DNA of 31,959 bases from Sterolibacterium sp964521075 (GTDB lineage: Bacteria > Pseudomonadota > Gammaproteobacteria > Burkholderiales > Rhodocyclaceae). The notes under the pieces are model-generated. The model was not told the origin of the DNA. It did not search any database and saw only the letters and a list, made by a program, of their open reading frames with translations. Positions 1 to 8,500 of this stretch are shown in pieces (the first letter of the stretch is position 1; every line of letters begins with the position of its first letter). The DNA is taken from contig CAZFPI010000018.1 of the NCBI GenBank assembly GCA_964521075.1, forward strand, positions 1 to 31,959, written 5' to 3'. Position numbers and translations under genes: made by a program.

Positions 1-188
1 ATTATAGGAAACATTTCAGAGCTTGTAAACAAGTTTTTGAAGATTTTTTCAAAAATCGATCGTTCTGCTTTTTTATCCCTTTCTGCATCCCTCTGCCAGC
101 AAGAACTTGCCACTCGTTCTTACCCCTTTTGTTCATGTGTGCTGCCATAATTGAATCGCCTGTTTCTTTGACGACAAGAGGTGGTGCC
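1..188. promoter_or_regulatory. AT-rich upstream region with two adjacent inverted repeats
   Basis: This stretch precedes the HDOD gene and is clearly richer in A and T than the rest of the window. It holds a 12-base palindrome at 22-33 (CTTGT-aa-ACAAG). A perfect 8-bp inverted repeat follows directly at 34-55 (TTTTTGAA, six-base loop, TTCAAAAA). No credible protein is seen here. The symmetry would suit operator sites or a stem-loop in an mRNA leader, but I recognise no known regulator motif. The stretch ends in a good ribosome binding site (AGAGGTGG, 177-184) for the next gene. Confidence 0.4.
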
Positions 189-1040
189 ATGATGATCGAC
201 AAGCCGCTTCCTGATACCGATGCCTGGGTTCTTTCACTGGCAGCGGCAGAACTGCCAGTTCTGCGCCGCACAGCCGAAACACTCGATGCCATGCGTGACG
301 ACCGCGACAATATCAATGCTCGTTCGCTTGCCTTCACGATTCTGCAGGATCCTTTGCTCACGCTGCGTGTTTTCGCCTGCCTGGCCGAGCGTCGGCGCAA
401 ATCGCAGCACACGGATATCACAACGCTGGAACAAGCCCTGATGATGATGGGCATCGGCCCTTTTTTTGAAACCTTCCAGCAACTCCCCTTGGTTGAAGAT
501 CACCTCAAGTCCTCGCCAAAGTCCTTGCTAGGGCTGCTCAGGGTTGTCAATCGTGCCCGCCATGCTTCGCAATGGGCCCGGGACTGGGCTATTCACCGCC
601 ATGATCTGAATGCCGACGAAATTACGATCGCGGCCTTGCTGCACGATATTGCTGAAATGCTGATGTGGTGTTTCGCCCCGCAACTGGCCTTGCGCGTCGA
701 TGACATGAAGGCTGCCGATCCTCAATTACGCAGCTCGAGCGCGCAGGTCGGCGTTTTCGGCATTACCCTGCTCGACCTTCAGCAGGCACTGATCCACTAT
801 TGGGGTCTGCCGGAATTGCTGGCCATGCTGATGGATCATACGCGTGCCAGTAACCCCCGAATCCGGAATGTTTCTCTGGCCGTCGACCTCGCGCGACATT
901 CTGCCAATGGCTGGCACGATGCGGCCATTCCGGATGACCTGACAGGCATTCAGGAGCTCCTTCGCATCGGCCCGGAACTGCTGCCAAGGCATCTGGGAGT
1001 TGCCCCGGAAACCATCGCCCACCTGGTCACCCCCACCTGA
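189..1040 (+). CDS. HDOD-domain signalling protein
   Basis: The product is 283 aa. HDOD domains are HD-phosphohydrolase relatives found in bacterial signalling proteins, usually without proven enzymatic activity. The family call rests on a mostly helical domain covering about residues 15-225. It contains the QDPLLTLRVF segment typical of the HDOD start, an ALLHDIAEML segment in the core and a following helical LIHYWGLPE segment. No receiver, GGDEF or EAL domain is attached. The ATG at 189 is preferred over one at 129 because AGAGGTGG lies at 177-184, a proper distance upstream; a second ATG follows at 192. The acyltransferase gene begins 50 bases downstream on the same strand, so the two may be co-transcribed. 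The family is fairly sure, but the cellular role is unknown. Confidence 0.75.
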   Translation: MMIDKPLPDTDAWVLSLAAAELPVLRRTAETLDAMRDDRDNINARSLAFTILQDPLLTLRVFACLAERRRKSQHTDITTLEQALMMMGIGPFFETFQQLPLVEDHLKSSPKSLLGLLRVVNRARHASQWARDWAIHRHDLNADEITIAALLHDIAEMLMWCFAPQLALRVDDMKAADPQLRSSSAQVGVFGITLLDLQQALIHYWGLPELLAMLMDHTRASNPRIRNVSLAVDLARHSANGWHDAAIPDDLTGIQELLRIGPELLPRHLGVAPETIAHLVTPT

Positions 1041-1090
1041 ACTCGCTCAACACGATCAACACGCCGCACTCCATTTACGAGACATTCACG

Positions 1091-2329
1091 ATGATCTTCG
1101 ACACCCGGCCCAAGAAATATGTTCGATCCATGTCCGCCACCGAGCGTTTTTCGCTGGCTATCAATGAGCTATACCGCTACAACATCGTTGCCCTGGCGGA
1201 AGGTCAGGGCAGTCTTACGAAAGACGAGCTCCAGGCTGCCGTCAATATCGCCGCCGAAAAGAATCCCGGCGCACGGGTACGGCTGAAATCCGTTCTCGGC
1301 TTCTCAAAATGGAAAGACAGCGGTATTGCCCCGCTGGTTCATGAAATACAGACGCCGCACTGGGACTGTTTTTCCGAACAGGGGGCCGATTTCATGGAAG
1401 GCTCCTTCGACATTCACGGAAACGGGCCGGTCTGCGATCTTTACCTGATTCCGGACAATACTGACGATTCCGGTAATGGCAGCCATGCGATCCGTATCGT
1501 CGTTCGCGTTCTTCACGCTGCCATGGATGCGCGTGGGCTCCAGCACTTCGTCAAGGATATTTTCCGCGTACTGCGTGGAGAAGAACCCCTCGGATCGACC
1601 TCTACCCTGACAGACTACGACGTTCGCATCAAGTTCAAGGAAAAAATCCAGGGTCAGCAAGTCGAAATGGAGTGCATGCCCATCCTGCCCCCCAGCCCTC
1701 GTCAAAACGGCAAGGATGAAAAACTGGCATACGTCTGGCGGCGTGCCATTGTCGACAAAAACATCGGCAGCATGCTGCCAAAGATGGCGATTTTTCTGGC
1801 GCAACACGCCCGCAAGCACGGCGAGGGGGAAGTGGGATTCACCATTCCGGTCGATTTGCGTGGTCTGCGGGAAGAGATCAACACCACGGCCAACATGACC
1901 GGCTACCTGCGCGTCAAAGTCGAACCGGATGCAACAGCCAAGAACGTCATGCAACAGATCAACCAGGGCATCAAAGCTCATCTGGATTGCATCATTCCGC
2001 CCATTTTCAAATGGGTCCCTTGGATTCCTGTATCCATGCTCGTCAAGGACATGCGAAAAAATCTCGACTTGCTGCTCTACGCAAAGAACAAGGTCATTCC
2101 CAGTGGCGGCATCGTTTCGATGGGCATGTTCAAACCGGAGGATTACTCCTGCCCGAAGTTCCATGCCACGACCTGTATCGGCATTCCCGGCTCGGTGGGC
2201 AAGATGAATGTGGTCATCATGAACCATACCGACCACACCGAAGTCGTATTTTCCACTCCTGCCGCCTTCAACAAAGAAGGGCAGCTTGACCGGCTCATCG
2301 AGGAATTCCGGCAGACGATGAGTGCCTGA
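1091..2329 (+). CDS. Condensation-domain-like acyltransferase (PapA5/WS-DGAT type fold)
   Basis: The product is 412 aa, about the size of a stand-alone condensation-fold acyltransferase. These enzymes move an acyl group from a CoA or carrier protein to an alcohol or amine. The canonical HHxxxDG motif appears as LHAAMDARG. The catalytic second His is kept (H142), as is the structural Asp (D146); the first His is Leu and the Gly is Ala. Farther on, GFTIPVDLRG resembles the conserved P-x-x-x-R segment of condensation domains. No membrane segment or signal peptide is apparent. The gene converges with the methyltransferase that ends the polyketide operon. I infer that it may esterify or release that product, but this is not shown. 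The ribosome binding site is weak (GAGA near 1080). The substrate is unknown. Confidence 0.6.
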   Translation: MIFDTRPKKYVRSMSATERFSLAINELYRYNIVALAEGQGSLTKDELQAAVNIAAEKNPGARVRLKSVLGFSKWKDSGIAPLVHEIQTPHWDCFSEQGADFMEGSFDIHGNGPVCDLYLIPDNTDDSGNGSHAIRIVVRVLHAAMDARGLQHFVKDIFRVLRGEEPLGSTSTLTDYDVRIKFKEKIQGQQVEMECMPILPPSPRQNGKDEKLAYVWRRAIVDKNIGSMLPKMAIFLAQHARKHGEGEVGFTIPVDLRGLREEINTTANMTGYLRVKVEPDATAKNVMQQINQGIKAHLDCIIPPIFKWVPWIPVSMLVKDMRKNLDLLLYAKNKVIPSGGIVSMGMFKPEDYSCPKFHATTCIGIPGSVGKMNVVIMNHTDHTEVVFSTPAAFNKEGQLDRLIEEFRQTMSA

Positions 2330-2402
2330 TGCGGCACAAAACGTCGGGGCGGCGGGCATCCAGATACACAACACGCCACGCCGCGCCGCAACTTAGCTCC
2401 GC

Positions 2403-3230
2403 TCAGCGGCAGTGATAAAGGATCGTCCGCGTAGGCACTTCTGGACAAGGGAGCGACCAGTCCCGGGCCACCTTGCCAGTGTCGATCATCTCGACCGTTG
2501 AAAACCCGGCTTCACGCAAATCTGCGGCAACATCCAGCCGCGTCCGCTCATCGTAGGCAAAAGGTGGCGGCGGATTGGTCAGGCGATGACGCAGCTCGCT
2601 GAGCCGCTGCCCCGGCCAGCTACGCGGCGGCTCGTCATCTACGGGAATGTAATCAAAAACGTATTCCCCGCCATGTAACTTGACGAACCGGGCGATGTTC
2701 CGCCAGATCGCCATCTGCGCCTCACGCCTGAAATACATCATGATGCCTTCGCTGACTACAATGGTCGGCACGGCACGAAAGGGCTGTGAAAAATCCAGCC
2801 GGGTAATATCGCCTTCCAGCAAGGAAAAATTGGACCGTGCAAGAATGCTCCTCCCAGCCTCGCTCGCTTCGAGCTGCGCCCGTTTCAGTGCAAGCACTTC
2901 GGGCAGGTCCAGCTCGAAATAACAAAACGCCGGGTCGGCACTGAACATGCAGCCGCGTGGCGAAAAACCGGCGGCAATCTCGATGACCTGGCGACAGGGC
3001 GAGCGGCGAATCAGGGTGTCGATGGCGGTATGACGATGCAGCAAATTGTGTCGAAGCGAAATTTTCTGCGGATTCAGCACCCGGTACAAGGCAACAAAGA
3101 TATTCACCAGCAGGAAAATCCCCTCGGTCCCCGGTGGGGTCACGATCTCCGCGCAGGGCAGCCCGCCCCACTTCCAGGTAGCCGAGGTATAAAGCGCAGA
3201 ATGAGGAATTTTCTGGCAATTCTTCCCCAT
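2403..3230 (-). CDS. SAM-dependent methyltransferase, LCMT/TIGR00027-like (PPM family)
   Basis: The product is 275 aa if started at the ATG at 3230. A longer frame to 3326 would overlap the hydrolase gene and adds nothing conserved, so I reject it. The N-terminal part has an H-x-x-x-H-x-x-I-D-x-x-I pattern (HRHTAIDTLI). It is followed by the SAM-binding segment VIEIAAGFSPRG and then ELDLPEVLALK, the order expected for leucine-carboxyl-methyltransferase-like enzymes. These methylate carboxyl or hydroxyl groups, and relatives act in polyketide tailoring. A middle segment, VVSEGIMMYF, matches the family post-I region. It is the last gene of the minus-strand operon, 29 bases after the hydrolase. 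I infer O-methylation of the cluster product, but the acceptor cannot be read from the sequence. Confidence 0.65.
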   Translation of the reverse strand: MGKNCQKIPHSALYTSATWKWGGLPCAEIVTPPGTEGIFLLVNIFVALYRVLNPQKISLRHNLLHRHTAIDTLIRRSPCRQVIEIAAGFSPRGCMFSADPAFCYFELDLPEVLALKRAQLEASEAGRSILARSNFSLLEGDITRLDFSQPFRAVPTIVVSEGIMMYFRREAQMAIWRNIARFVKLHGGEYVFDYIPVDDEPPRSWPGQRLSELRHRLTNPPPPFAYDERTRLDVAADLREAGFSTVEMIDTGKVARDWSLPCPEVPTRTILYHCR

Positions 3231-3259
3231 GATTTCTTTTGCGTCGGGATCGGGAGTCG

Positions 3260-4027
3260 TCACAAAAATTCGTCCAATGCCTGGGTCATGGCCCCGGGGG
3301 CCTCGACCGGAATGAAATGTCCACAATCCAGCATCTGCAGCCGGGCATGGGGCAAAACCTTCGACAGACGCTCGCCAGCAGCCAGACAGTCCGAGTCGCG
3401 TCCATAAAGACAGAGCGTTGGCATGGTCAGTTGTTTCAGGAGCGCGTCAGCGACATCCCCGGACATTCTGACGTCATCCCGCAAAGTGCTTTCCAGAAAA
3501 AGGTACTCCATGCGTTCCTGCCAGCGGCGGGCAGCGCGCCCCCCCTGCAGGAACTTGTCGCGCATGGCTGCCGGAAAAGCCTGCGCCAGGGTTTCGCGGC
3601 TATGAACACCGGCCATGCCCGGGTAAACGTAACGATTCGCCGGTAATGGCGCATCGACCAGAGCCAGCTTGTGCACCTGTGCAGGAAAGTTCAAGGCATA
3701 GCGCAAGGCCACCAGCCCACCGTAACTATGCCCGGCCAGATAAACAGTGTCTCCCTCAACGCTCCCGGATTGCCGATGATATTCGATCACGCCCTGCAGA
3801 TCAGCCGATAGCGTGCCCACGTCATAACCCGACGGCGCGAGCTCGCTCTTGCCATGGCCACGCATGTCATAAAGCACGACATGAAAACGTTCGGCCAGCC
3901 TCGCCGCCGCCGTGAAATACCAGGTTGCGATGCTGCCAAAGACCAGGCCGTGGCACATCACCAGCAAGGGGCCGCTGCCCAATGTCTGGCAGTTCAGCTC
4001 CACTCCATTCGCTCGGATCATGCCCAT
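3260..4027 (-). CDS. Alpha/beta-fold hydrolase, possible off-loading or tailoring esterase
   Basis: The product is 255 aa, a complete alpha/beta hydrolase. An early HG dipeptide (MCHGLVFG) can form the oxyanion hole. YDMRGHGKSE is the usual strand-4 signature, GHSYGG carries the nucleophilic Ser, and CGHFIPVEAP near the C-terminus carries the catalytic His. A late Asp (GRDSDC) fits the triad acid. No signal peptide is present, so it is probably cytoplasmic. It lies 12 bases after the glycosyltransferase gene in the polyketide operon. Neither large synthase has a thioesterase domain, so this enzyme is a candidate for product release or proof-reading. That is inference; many family members have unrelated substrates. 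Confidence 0.75.
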   Translation of the reverse strand: MGMIRANGVELNCQTLGSGPLLVMCHGLVFGSIATWYFTAAARLAERFHVVLYDMRGHGKSELAPSGYDVGTLSADLQGVIEYHRQSGSVEGDTVYLAGHSYGGLVALRYALNFPAQVHKLALVDAPLPANRYVYPGMAGVHSRETLAQAFPAAMRDKFLQGGRAARRWQERMEYLFLESTLRDDVRMSGDVADALLKQLTMPTLCLYGRDSDCLAAGERLSKVLPHARLQMLDCGHFIPVEAPGAMTQALDEFL

Positions 4028-4039
4028 GTAAACAGGCTT

Positions 4040-5224
4040 TCAGTGCGGAATGGCAGAGGCGACAAGGTATTGCTCCACTACTGCCGCCGCCTGCCGCGCC
4101 CCGCCCAGGCGGCGGAAAGATTCGGCCAGACGCTGGGCATTGGCGCGAAACTGCGGCTCATCGAGCAGACGCTGCATCGTCTCGCGGGCCACCGCCACGG
4201 ACACCTTGCCATAGCGCATGTACAAACCCGCACCGGCATCGACGACCTGCTGGGCGATCACGGGTTGATCGTCACGAATAGGCGCGACAATCAGGGGCAA
4301 GCCATGTGAGAGGCTTTCACACACCGTGTTGTGGCCGGCATGACAGATCACTGCGGCCAGATGCGGCAAAAGGGCCACCTGCGGCACACGCGGCTGGATG
4401 ATGAAATTTTCCGGGGCCTGCTCACGCAAGGATTCCGGCCCCACCATCACCACCTGCAAAGGCAGGCCTGCCAATGCCTCGATCAAGACTTCATAAAAAC
4501 GAAGTCCCCGGTCACGGCTGACCGTGCCCAGCGACACCAGCACCTTGGGCAACAAAGGATCCAGCCGCGACCAAGGGAAGTCAATCGGCTGAGGCCGGTG
4601 AGAAAACGCCGGGCCCACGAAATGGTAAGTCGCCTCGAAACGTTCGTGCTGATTCCCCACCAGTTCCGGTGAAGAAAAGACGATCACCCCATACGGTGAA
4701 AAATCCGGCCGGTCGATCGCCTCATCCGCAGACATCTCGTAGGCAATCTGCAGCGCATGCAAGTTCTCAACCACCCATTTTTCAACCACATCGACATGAG
4801 AGAGCTTCAGGATAGAGGCACTGGTCGTCACCATCGACAGCCAGGGCACATCCAGTTTCCGCGCCACCAGCGCGCCAGCCAGCATTTGATGGTCGCAAAG
4901 AATCAGCTCAGGCCGAAAATCGCGCACCACTTTTTCCAGCGGCTCCAGCGTTCTTTTCGCCAGCGGCAGACAAAAATCCTCGTACAAAAACTGCACACTT
5001 GCCAGACCGCGCACTTTCTGCGACTTTTCCTGCAAACCGGCCATGAAAGCCGTATCGATAGGCAAATCGAGAATTTTCTGGCGATCCGGAATCAAATCCC
5101 CCGTCAAGGCCGCGTGGGCCGCCCAACGAACGACATGACCACGCGCTTCCAGTTCGGCCGCCACCGACAAGGCCGGATTGATGTGCCCCGTGAGCGGCGG
5201 CACGGTGATGAGAATACGCGCCAC
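4040..5224 (-). CDS. GT1-family glycosyltransferase (UGT/MGT type)
   Basis: The product is 394 aa, typical for macrolide-type or UDP-glucuronosyl-type GT-B enzymes. The N-terminus (ILITVPPLTGHINP) is the acceptor-domain signature with the GHINP motif. The C-terminal half carries the donor-binding signature around residue 294 (CHAGHNTVCESLSHGLP), followed by RDDQPVIAQQV. The enzyme would transfer a sugar from a nucleotide donor to a lipid, polyketide or similar small acceptor. The start is a GTG at 5224, six bases beyond the stop of the ACP gene, with only a poor ribosome binding site, so it probably depends on translational coupling. Its place in the operon indicates a glycosylated end product. 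A dTDP-sugar donor is possible given the rml operon in the same window, but the sequence does not prove it. Confidence 0.85.
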   Translation of the reverse strand: MARILITVPPLTGHINPALSVAAELEARGHVVRWAAHAALTGDLIPDRQKILDLPIDTAFMAGLQEKSQKVRGLASVQFLYEDFCLPLAKRTLEPLEKVVRDFRPELILCDHQMLAGALVARKLDVPWLSMVTTSASILKLSHVDVVEKWVVENLHALQIAYEMSADEAIDRPDFSPYGVIVFSSPELVGNQHERFEATYHFVGPAFSHRPQPIDFPWSRLDPLLPKVLVSLGTVSRDRGLRFYEVLIEALAGLPLQVVMVGPESLREQAPENFIIQPRVPQVALLPHLAAVICHAGHNTVCESLSHGLPLIVAPIRDDQPVIAQQVVDAGAGLYMRYGKVSVAVARETMQRLLDEPQFRANAQRLAESFRRLGGARQAAAVVEQYLVASAIPH

Positions 5225-5230
5225 GCCGGA

Positions 5231-5515
5231 TCAGGCCTTTAGCTGGCCGCGAACGAAATCCGCGAGATCGCCCACGGTCAGGGCGATGATCTGGTCGATT
5301 TTCATGGTGGACAACCACTCGATGAAACCGATGTGCTTGCCGTAATGTTCCTGGATTTTCTCGGCAATACCGACGAATTCGATGCTCTCCAGCTCCAGAT
5401 CATCATTGAAGCTGGTGGATGCATCGATGTCGAAATCCTCGATCCAGTCCTCATTCACTGCCAGCCGAATGATGCTGATGATCTGCGCCAGCACCACATC
5501 CTTGTTATCCGTCAT
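5231..5515 (-). CDS. Discrete acyl carrier protein
   Basis: The product is 94 aa, acidic and of ACP size. The phosphopantetheine attachment site is S44 in DDLELESIEFV, followed by the usual helix-2 pattern. Its start overlaps the stop of the preceding synthase gene in an ATGA (5512-5515), so the two are translationally coupled. The attachment motif differs from the two ACP domains built into the large synthase (LSIDSIKR), so it probably serves a different step. Examples are starter loading, receiving the finished chain, or presenting it to the glycosyltransferase or acyltransferase. The fused PPTase next door is the likely activating enzyme. The family is sure; the partner is inferred. Confidence 0.85.
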   Translation of the reverse strand: MTDNKDVVLAQIISIIRLAVNEDWIEDFDIDASTSFNDDLELESIEFVGIAEKIQEHYGKHIGFIEWLSTMKIDQIIALTVGDLADFVRGQLKA

Positions 5516-8500
5516 GATTCAACCGTCCATCCGATGATGTAATCACCATAGCGACGCGTGGTGATCCATTGTTCATTGATGCGAAGTTTCTCGCCATTGA
5601 TTTCCTGCAGGGCATAGTGCTTGGGCTTGCCTTCCAGCCCGGTTCCCGCGCGCTTTGCGGCAGACTCCTTCGCGACCCAAACCCGTGTCACCCAATCCTC
5701 GCGCGCCACATCCGGCAAACGGGCGATCTCCTCTTCCGACATGACCAGACGGAGAAACTCCTCACTGCGCGATTCGATCTTCTCGATATCCACCCCGATG
5801 GCACAGCCGGAAGCCATGGCAACGGCCATCGAATCCTTGTGGGCGATGGAGAGAAACACCGGCTCATCGAAAGCATCCGTCACATGCGGCTCGACACAGG
5901 GCTGGCCCTGCACATTATTGCTTATCCGCAGTTCCTTGGGATAAAGATCGACACGGCCATGCCTGCTCCACAAATATCGGCGTACAGCATCCTTCGCTGC
6001 AACACGGCCATTGAGCCACTGCCGACGCCTGCGGGGAGATGTTGCTTCGTAATCGGCCACCTCCGGCCGGTTCAAAAATCGCTTGGACAGATAATCCCGG
6101 ACTATTGCTGTGTCATAACGGTCATGAAACAGCACCACCGTCTCATCGATCACTTCGCTCACCAGCTTCTGCTGAAGCTGCTTGGTCTGCATGAAAAAAT
6201 CGCGATCCATCTGGTAACGGCGAGTCTGCCAGCCTTCCATGGCCACGAGTACCTGGCCATGATCGTTTGTCAGCTGCTGATCGGTCACACAGCTCACGCC
6301 ATCCAGATGGCGCACCCAGATACGGCAATCGAACTCATCACCCACCGGCGGCGGCGGGCCAAAGAAATTGATTCGGTCAACGCTGATGGGCATGGCCAGG
6401 CTATCCCTGTCCTGTTCCATCACCCAATACCCGGCCAGCTGCCCCATATTGTCGAGCAACGCCCCCTTGCCCGCCGACACCTTGAGGCGGCCACTGATAC
6501 CGTTATCCGCAATCGGCCCAAGCTGCACCACCCCCTGATACGCCGGGCCATGGAACATCCATTGATCCTCATACAGATGCCGGGCATCAATGGCCGCCGG
6601 GCGCGGATTTTCGAACGGCGTTGTCCGCTGCTGCGAACGACGCTCAAAAACCCCGCTGCGCTGGCTCTCAAAACGGCTGGCGGGTGCAGGGTAATGAGTA
6701 TCGACCGTAGCCTTCGCCTTCATATAGCCCGCTATCTCCACCTCGATGTCCGGGTATTGCTGCATATTCATGCGGATCTCGACACCCGTCGGCTTATCCA
6801 CGACCAGCCAGTTAAAGGCGTGAACCTCCCTGAAGCGCGTCACGACAAAGCCTGGCATTTCGGCCTCGATCGCCTCGCGAATCAACATGATTTCCATGGT
6901 CAGAGGCACAACCGGATGACGATCCGCCGCCACCGGCCAGCCCGGACGCTGCGGATACAGCTCGTGATCGGTTACATAGGGAATGTTATCGGTGATATCC
7001 AGCTGCTGCCGCACCACGCGCTTGAAAGGGGCCATGGCAGGCAATGCCGCCCCCGGTATGGCAGGGGTATTTTCCGGTGAAACCACAAGCGGCTCCACCG
7101 CCTGGGGCGTCCCCCGATGCAATTGCCACGCTGCCTGAACATCCTGGCTCGCTTGCTGAATGACCTGCAAGGTTTGCCGATACGCCTGCTGCAGGGGATC
7201 AGCCCCCGCCTCTGAATCCAGCAAACCGCCGGATAACTGCGCGGTCAGCGAGTTTTGCAGCACCAGCGCATGTTCCAGCCGAACCAGCGGCACCCCCAGC
7301 CTCAAGCGGATAGCATTCGACGACCCTGTCGCCCCGTCACCCTCCGACTCAAACCCCAGCAAACCGTGATCCAGATTCGCCCCTTCGACCCACAAGGCGG
7401 CAACAAGATGACACAACTGCGCCATGCCACTGCGTCTGGGCACATTCGCGCTGATGGCCAGATGGTCACGATTCTTCAGCGTATCCTCGATGAAACCGAC
7501 CACACTGCCCGTCCCCACCTGCACGAAAGCCCGGAAGCCATCGGCATACATGTTCTCGATCAACTGCCGAAAGCGCACGGGCTGGACAAGATGCTCCAGG
7601 GCGAGACGCTTCTTCTCCTCCATCGACGCCGGAAAAATCTCGCCGGAAGTCGCCGACCAGACGGGCACGTTCGGCTCATGCAGCTCGGTATCGGCGTAGA
7701 AATCACGATACTGCTGCATATGCCCGGCAAACATCGGCGAATGAAAACCGGAAACGAAGGGAAGCCGCTGGCTCAGGACATTGGCATCCAGCAGGCGTCG
7801 CGCCGCCACGTCGATGGCCGCCGCCTTGCCGCAAAGGATGATCTGGTGCGGGCAGTTGTCGTGGGAGATGCAAATATCCGCCAGCCCCGCGATCGCCGTT
7901 TGCGCCACATCGGCCCCGCAAGCCGCCGCCAGAAAAATGACATCAGGAACCTGCAGTGTTGCCGGATCCTGTTCGAGCACTCCCATCACGGCATTCACCC
8001 GTTCCTGCGAGAGCATGCCGCCTGCGGCCATGGCAGAAAATTCGCCGATGCTGTGCCCCGCCATGCCATCCGCCTTGATGTGCAGGCGGCTCAGGGCGGA
8101 AAACATCAGATGATTGAACTTGTTGAGCCCCAGCACTACCCGGAACAAAGCCTGCGCCGGATCGGCACGCTGACAATGCTCGGACAAGGGCAAATGAAAA
8201 TACGCCGCCACATCCTCGGCCTGCGGCTCGAAACTGTTATCCACGCCGGGAAACACGAAAGCCACCTTGCCGCCACCGGCAATCAGGCCATCTCCGGAAA
8301 AATAAATCTGGTTACGCCCATGCCAGGGCCGGCCCTTGCCCACGACACGCAAAGCCAGATCGACGCGCTTGTCATCCGGCTCGATGATAGCCAGCCGCCA
8401 GATTCCCGTTCCCGCTTCGCTATCCCAATGTTGACGCTGCAAGCGTTCCTGCAATTCCTCCCGGGAGTGAGCAGCAATCGTCACCACCCGGGGCAGTGCC

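Noticed and set aside
1304..2374. Minus-strand frame of 356 codons opposite the acyltransferase
   Set aside because: The plus-strand frame has the condensation-type motif; the opposite frame shows nothing conserved.
3231..3326. Longer start for the methyltransferase
   Set aside because: It would overlap the hydrolase gene by 67 bases and adds a Gly/Pro-rich tail without family features.
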